NCBI GenBank assembly: GCA_964464145.1
Contig: CAYXFB010000003.1
Coordinates: 22,513 to 86,512, forward strand
Direction of reading: 5' to 3'
Origin: UBA5399 sp964464145
GTDB taxonomy: Bacteria > Bacillota > Clostridia > Christensenellales > Christensenellaceae
Length of the DNA: 64,000 nucleotides
The translations under genes were made by a program, and so were the position numbers. The notes beneath the pieces are model-generated. The model saw only the letters and a list, made by a program, of their open reading frames with translations. It was not told the origin of the DNA and searched no databases. The first letter of the stretch is position 1, and every line of letters starts with the position of its first letter. Positions 60,049 to 64,000 of the stretch are shown piece after piece.

Positions 60049-60945
60049 ATGGACTTAAAACTTTGCATAAACTGCGGTTTCGCTATAAACCGCTACGTAG
60101 AGCCGGAGGCCTGGGGGCGCATCGTGGGAGAGGAGCTGGGGCTTCATAGCGTACAGTTCGTGGCCGACCTTTTAAACCCTTTTCTGCCCAAGGATATAAT
60201 AGAAAGCCAGACCAAGCGCATAAAGGAAAGCATGAAACGCTACGGCTTTAGTGTGGACAGCATATTCACCAGCGCCTTCACACGAGTGAACCACCTTGTG
60301 CACCCCGACGAAGAGGTGCGCGCCGTGTGGCTTGATTGGTTTGAGCGGCTATTCAGGCTGGGCGCGGAGCTGGGTGCCACAACGGGCGGCAGCCACTTCG
60401 GCATACTCACCTTCGATATATATAACGACCCGGGAAAGCGCAAGCGCTACACGGAGATAGGCATAGAAAACTGGCAGAAGCTAACATTCAAGGCGAAGGA
60501 GCTGGGTTACGAATATCTCATGTTCGAGCCCATGAGCGTGCCGCGCGAGTTTGCCAATACGGTGGCGGAAACGAAGCAGCTAATGGACGCGGTGAACGAA
60601 AACTGCGGCATTCCCATGCGCGTCTGCCTGGATATTGGCCACGCCCCGCACCCTGATGAGCGCGATTGCTACCCGTGGATAGAGCAGCTGGGAGCCTATT
60701 CGCCCATGATACACATACAGCAATCCACGCTGGGCAAGAGCAACCACTGGCCGTTTACGAAAGAATACAACGAGCAGGGCTATATAGACCCCGCGCGCGT
60801 GATCGAAACGCTGGAGAGATCGGGCGCGAAAAAATCGCTTCTCACATTTGAGCTGAGCCACCGTGAGCATTGGGATACGGACGGAAAGGTAATCTCCGAC
60901 CACAAGGAATCTGTGGATTATTGGAAACAGTACGTTTCCGTATAA
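60049..60945 (+). CDS. TIM-barrel sugar (phosphate) isomerase/epimerase
   Basis: A 298-residue protein of the xylose-isomerase-like TIM-barrel family. Features: GSHFGILTF, YEYLMFEPMSVPRE with a metal-binding Glu, RVCLDIGHAPHPDERD with Asp and His, MIHIQQST, and a closing FELSHREHWDTDG. The SHRE and final YWKQY are reminiscent, from memory, of erythrulose-phosphate isomerases such as EryC, but I cannot assign a substrate. Starts four bases after the epimerase stop and ends the operon before a strong terminator. Confidence 0.75.
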   Translation: MDLKLCINCGFAINRYVEPEAWGRIVGEELGLHSVQFVADLLNPFLPKDIIESQTKRIKESMKRYGFSVDSIFTSAFTRVNHLVHPDEEVRAVWLDWFERLFRLGAELGATTGGSHFGILTFDIYNDPGKRKRYTEIGIENWQKLTFKAKELGYEYLMFEPMSVPREFANTVAETKQLMDAVNENCGIPMRVCLDIGHAPHPDERDCYPWIEQLGAYSPMIHIQQSTLGKSNHWPFTKEYNEQGYIDPARVIETLERSGAKKSLLTFELSHREHWDTDGKVISDHKESVDYWKQYVSV

Positions 60946-60953
60946 CGATATCA

Positions 60954-60991
60954 AAAAACCGCGCCGTTTTTCGCTGAACCGCGCGGTTTTT
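60954..60991. terminator. bidirectional terminator after the sugar operon
   Basis: An 11-base stem (AAAAACCGCGC at 60954-60964 and GCGCGGTTTTT at 60981-60991) with a 16-base loop lies between the isomerase stop (60945) and the convergent gene's stop (61006). The A and T ends give U tracts on both strands. Confidence 0.88.
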
Positions 60992-61005
60992 AATTCACCT
61001 ATAAA

Positions 61006-61749
61006 TTACCATTCGCCGTCGCCGTAGCTGTAAAGCTGCTCCCCATAATTTGGCTCGCAAAAACTGATCTCCACCTCCGGCATATAACCCGTTTTTCTCA
61101 AAACATCACTCTGGATCACATCAACTATCTCAGCCATTGTGCCAAGCGCGGCAGCATCCGTTATGGTCCGCCTAAAATCATCGTAAACTGGTTCGTCTGC
61201 GCTTGGTGCCTCCCCGCCCTGCGGGCTTTGCGTCAAATAAACGTTCATTTTCACCGCAATTGTGTTGCCGTCGGCATACATGAATGCGTCGCGTAGCTCC
61301 TCGCCCACAAATCGGTTGAGCTTGTCTGCTATATTTTTCGCCGCGCCGCCCTCGCGACCCACATATTCCTGCACCGCGCGATTCATTGCACGGTCTTCAC
61401 CGCCCATACCAAGCCGTTCCCACAATCTCTCGCCTAAACCGCCGATATCCTCACCACGCAACCTCACCGAATCGCGAATATTCTCTCCCAAATTCTCGTC
61501 CAGCGCATCTTCTATACTTTCACGTATACTCTCGCCTATGTCCTCATCCACTCCGCCCGGCCAAAAGCGGCTTATTATGCCCGTGTTCTCCAGCCTGCCG
61601 TTTATGAGATCGTTCATTGTGTTTCTAAACATCCAAAAACGCATACCCACAACGACCGACACTATCACCACAGCCGCAGCCGCGCACACTATGCCTATTA
61701 TAAGACCCTTTTTGACGCTGCCGCCCGCAGACCCGTTACCGTTTTCCAT
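61006..61749 (-). CDS. membrane-anchored protein of unknown function
   Basis: About 247 residues. A Gly-rich start, then one membrane helix (GLIIGIVCAAAAVVIVSVVVGM, about residues 14-36), then an extracellular part rich in charged segments (ESIREDALDENLGENIRDSV) and a small folded C-terminal domain (VAVKMNVYLTQS, PVYDDFRRTITDAA, EVEISFCEPNYGEQLY). GGAGGGGG lies seven bases before ATG 61749. It follows the lipoprotein gene with no gap and likely acts with it. I do not recognise the family. Confidence 0.6.
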   Translation of the reverse strand: MENGNGSAGGSVKKGLIIGIVCAAAAVVIVSVVVGMRFWMFRNTMNDLINGRLENTGIISRFWPGGVDEDIGESIRESIEDALDENLGENIRDSVRLRGEDIGGLGERLWERLGMGGEDRAMNRAVQEYVGREGGAAKNIADKLNRFVGEELRDAFMYADGNTIAVKMNVYLTQSPQGGEAPSADEPVYDDFRRTITDAAALGTMAEIVDVIQSDVLRKTGYMPEVEISFCEPNYGEQLYSYGDGEW

Positions 61750-61763
61750 AACTTTCCCCCTCC

Positions 61764-63044
61764 TCAATCAAAATAGTAAACCAAACTTACAGTGCTTCCG
61801 GCCTCGTCCACCGTAAGCATTGCGTTGAGCGTGTAGCCCTCCATCTGCCATGTGGTTGCGAAAACGGTATCCTCGCCCTTTTGCAGCGCCGTCAAGACCT
61901 CCGCGAAATCCAGTGGCTTTGCGTCGTCGCGCAGCGCTTCATCGGGCGCGCGGGCGGCTATTTCCTCCGCGAACGCGCCCATATCGCTATAAAGCCGCGC
62001 CATGTCCTCGGGCGTGTCCGTAGCCGTAGCGTCTATTTTATAGCCCATCGTGTATATCTTCTCCCCTTCGGCCGCAACGTACAGCTCGCCCTGCCTGCCC
62101 ATTATATCCATAGGCTTCGTGTATTCCATGAACTGGCTATATACGCTGGAGCCGGTTTTCACACCGGGATCGGCCGCTATTTGCTCCGCCGTGGTTATGG
62201 GTCTTGGGTTGTCCGCCCCCAGAGCGGAAAATTCGTAGCCACCGGCCACACCGTCCATCGAGGGCAACTCCGCCGCGTTCTCAAGATCGCCCGCGCCGCC
62301 CAAATAATCGCCATAGCCGCGCATTATATTCATTTTCACGACGCCATTCATCACGGAAAAATATACGTCCAGCATATCGGTTCCCACAGCCCAACTGCCG
62401 CCGTACATCGTGTAGCCGTAGCCCTCGCTGTCGCCCGCGGCCAGCCGCTCGGCCTCTTGCTCCGTCAGCCTGCCCGTATGCGCATAGTCCATTTCCTCGC
62501 CGCCCAAATACAGCATACCGTCGCTCTTTTCCGCGCCTAATTGAGCTGTGATGACATCCTCCACGTTGTTTATGAAGTCATACAACCCTCCGCCGCTGTT
62601 TTGAACGGTGATATCGTAATAATACGAGGCGAACACCGTAGCTCCGTCCTGCTCCAAAATTTCAGCGTAGTTTTCACCCGTCGCGTCCGCAAAATATGGA
62701 GCGGTTATATCCTTACGATATATGCCGTCCGTGCCCGCAGAGCCGTCCTGCTTTTCAAAGCCGCGATCGCTTGAGGCCGTTATGGGTTCGCCATAAAGCA
62801 GCCCCAGCGGATCAAGATCGCCAGACAGTAACCTTCCGTCCGTTACGGGCAGCTGCGGCGCAAGGAAGGGCTCGGCCGTTTGCTGCGGCGGTTCTATACC
62901 GTCAAGCTTTTCCGCAAGGCTGGGCGCATCATTATAATCGTCCTTATCAAGCTCCACCATTATGTCCCTTATAAGCGCGGGCGAACAGGCCGTGAGCGAT
63001 ATCATAAGCGCCGCCGTAAGGGCGACGCAGAGTATTTTTTTCAT
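61764..63044 (-). CDS. predicted lipoprotein of unknown function
   Basis: A 426-residue protein with a lipoprotein signal ending LTAC (Cys20), so anchored to the outer face of the membrane. The rest is globular and shows no motif I know. It repeats aromatic and Gly patterns (TMYGGSWAVGTDMLDVYFSVMNGVVKMNIMRGYGDYL) suggestive of beta structure, and ends in VDEAGSTVSLVYYFD. AAAGGA lies about 11 bases before the ATG. It is followed directly by a membrane protein gene, and the two probably form one unit. Confidence 0.7.
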   Translation of the reverse strand: MKKILCVALTAALMISLTACSPALIRDIMVELDKDDYNDAPSLAEKLDGIEPPQQTAEPFLAPQLPVTDGRLLSGDLDPLGLLYGEPITASSDRGFEKQDGSAGTDGIYRKDITAPYFADATGENYAEILEQDGATVFASYYYDITVQNSGGGLYDFINNVEDVITAQLGAEKSDGMLYLGGEEMDYAHTGRLTEQEAERLAAGDSEGYGYTMYGGSWAVGTDMLDVYFSVMNGVVKMNIMRGYGDYLGGAGDLENAAELPSMDGVAGGYEFSALGADNPRPITTAEQIAADPGVKTGSSVYSQFMEYTKPMDIMGRQGELYVAAEGEKIYTMGYKIDATATDTPEDMARLYSDMGAFAEEIAARAPDEALRDDAKPLDFAEVLTALQKGEDTVFATTWQMEGYTLNAMLTVDEAGSTVSLVYYFD

Positions 63045-63126
63045 TCTAAAAATTCCTTTCGTATGTAAATATATACTTTAGACGCCGCAAAGAGACAGTT
63101 TGTTTCCAAATTGCGTAAAGCCATAC

Positions 63127-63156
63127 AAAAAAGCGGCTCCGCCGGTGCGAAGCCGC
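63127..63156 (-). terminator. terminator after the 75-residue gene
   Basis: Minus strand stem GCGGCT/AGCCGC (63133-63138, 63151-63156) with a 12-base loop, then six T (63127-63132), 15 bases past the stop at 63171. It separates this gene from the lipoprotein unit. Confidence 0.8.
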
Positions 63157-63170
63157 CACATTTTCTCATA

Positions 63171-63398
63171 TCACACTTTGCCAAAAAGGTCTCTCAGCTC
63201 GTTCATCTTCTCTATTTTCATTTCCTCCGCGCTGCCGTCTATATACACGGTCTTAACCGAAACAAAACCCCCGGAGTTTATTATATCCTTGGCAATGGCG
63301 TAAACCTTGGGCACCTTGAGCTGCTCGGTAGACTCCAGCGCCTTATCGCTCTCCGGAAATTCGATGCAAAACCTTTTTGGGTACTTTTGATTATCCAT
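63171..63398 (-). CDS. small unknown protein
   Basis: A 75-residue soluble, charged protein with no motif I recognise (opening MDNQKYPKRFCIEFPESDKAL, later VYIDGSAEEMKIEKM). It has a plausible sigma-A promoter (63449-63476) upstream, AAAGGAGAA before the start codon and a strong terminator downstream, so it looks like a real single-gene unit. Function unknown. Confidence 0.6.
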   Translation of the reverse strand: MDNQKYPKRFCIEFPESDKALESTEQLKVPKVYAIAKDIINSGGFVSVKTVYIDGSAEEMKIEKMNELRDLFGKV

Positions 63399-63448
63399 AC
63401 AACATTCTCCTTTGCTCCGCCGATTATGATTTTTGTTTATATATTTTT

Positions 63449-63476
63449 ATTATAAACACATTTCGCGCGCTGGCAA
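63449..63476 (-). promoter_or_regulatory. candidate sigma-A promoter for the 75-residue protein gene
   Basis: Minus strand: TTGCCA (63471-63476), 16 bases, TATAAT (63449-63454), about 50 bases before the start at 63398. Confidence 0.65.
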
Positions 63477-63643
63477 CCTTTGTGCGGTAAAATTTTATTG
63501 TGATCGCATTCGAAAATCTAAAAGGTCACATACTATATGAACATCCATAGGGAAGAGACGACTTGTCATAGTCCAAGTAAATCTAGCAATTTCCCTCGTT
63601 TTGATATAAAATAATAGTATCATTATTAGAGAGGTTTAATCAC

Positions 63644-63931
63644 ATGGTATCACTATCCAAAATCAAAGATGCCATTCACATAGGAATAGGCGAGTATCCG
63701 GCTATATCAAAGGTTGTTTTGTTTGGCTCCTATGCCAGCGGTGAAGCTGATGATAAAAGTGATGTTGATGTGGCTATTACTGCGGGCAATAGTTTCACCT
63801 TATTTGAAATGGGAGGCTTCCAGCAAACTCTGGAAAAAGAACTTGGTATTCCCGTCGATGTCATAGAGGATAATGTGCTTTCAAGCCTTCACAGTGAAGA
63901 GATAGTTGTTTATGAGAAAGAACAAAGATAG
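63644..63931 (+). CDS. minimal nucleotidyltransferase (MNT/MntA-like)
   Basis: A 95-residue single-domain nucleotidyltransferase of the MNT type: VVLFGSYASGEADDKSDVDVAI is the GSx10DxD catalytic motif. MntA-like proteins act as antitoxins by AMPylating HepT-type HEPN RNases, whose gene is usually next to them. AGAGAGG lies eight bases before the ATG. From 63912 a second frame beginning MRKNKD overlaps the stop and is open to the window edge, but its visible residues do not look like HEPN. Base composition is more AT-rich than the flagellar block, suggesting transfer. Confidence 0.85.
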   Translation: MVSLSKIKDAIHIGIGEYPAISKVVLFGSYASGEADDKSDVDVAITAGNSFTLFEMGGFQQTLEKELGIPVDVIEDNVLSSLHSEEIVVYEKEQR

Positions 63932-64000
63932 CGTCATATGCTCTAAAGGGCCCTGTGAAAAAAAGTCTGTAAAAACAGCTTTCGATGATACAATATCAAA

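Noticed and set aside
1..64000. CRISPR arrays, tRNA and rRNA genes, insertion sequences
   Set aside because: I saw no regularly spaced direct repeats, no tRNA cloverleaf, no rRNA segments and no transposase-like frame anywhere in the window.

Overview
The window is almost entirely a flagellar and chemotaxis supercluster from a Gram-positive, Clostridia-type bacterium. Evidence for this: there are no outer-ring genes (flgA, flgH, flgI); the switch protein is FliY with CheC-like phosphatase domains; CheC, CheD and CheV are present; and there is a FliW-CsrA pair together with YviE, YvyF, YaaR, FlbD/SwrD and a FapA/DUF342 protein. A species cannot be named from the sequence alone. GC content looks intermediate, and the genes are packed tightly, mostly on the minus strand.

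Layout, read along the minus strand from right to left. (1) 55.6-53.0 kb: a small-protein gene, a divergent CsrA paralogue and a large flagellin gene. A flagellin lysine methylase (fliB, plus strand) is convergent with flagellin. (2) 51.4-28.6 kb: a very long collinear block: cheV, flgB, flgC, fliE, fliO, fliP, fliQ, fliR, flhB, flhA, flhF, flhG, a PilZ protein, sigD, a FapA-like gene, two small genes (one SwrB-like), two rod genes, yvyF, flgM, flgN, flgK, flgL, yviE, fliW and csrA. It ends at a strong terminator. (3) 28.3-24.6 kb: cheC, cheD, cheY, cheA with their own sigma-A-like promoter. (4) 24.3-8.2 kb: fliF, fliG, fliH, fliI, fliJ, a MotE/YlxF-like gene, fliK, flgD, flgE, flbD, motA, motB, fliL, fliM, fliY, cheB. 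(5) 8.2-0 kb: a second FliK-like gene with a divergent small FlhB-like gene, a peptidoglycan-hydrolase-like gene, fliD, fliS, a FliT-like gene, yaaR and cheW. The single fla/che operon of Bacillus is therefore present but cut between fliE and fliF and rearranged.

Right of 55.7 kb is non-flagellar sequence: an XRE regulator divergent from the csrA-flagellin unit, then a DeoR-type repressor divergent from a carbohydrate operon (two zinc dehydrogenases, an epimerase of the ribulose/allulose-phosphate family, a TIM-barrel isomerase). After that come a lipoprotein plus membrane protein pair of unknown function, a small orphan protein and a minimal nucleotidyltransferase.

The most interesting material is post-transcriptional and structural. 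The flagellin leader has two hairpins with GGA in the loop, one matching the CsrA-binding consensus. The gene just upstream of that leader encodes a second, non-canonical CsrA. The junction protein FlgL carries three tandem copies of an unusual domain. A FliK-like protein is divergent from a FlhB C-domain protein that appears to be made from a leaderless mRNA. FliF appears to start at a non-AUG codon behind a structured leader. Candidate sigma-D promoters lie before fliD and both fliK genes.
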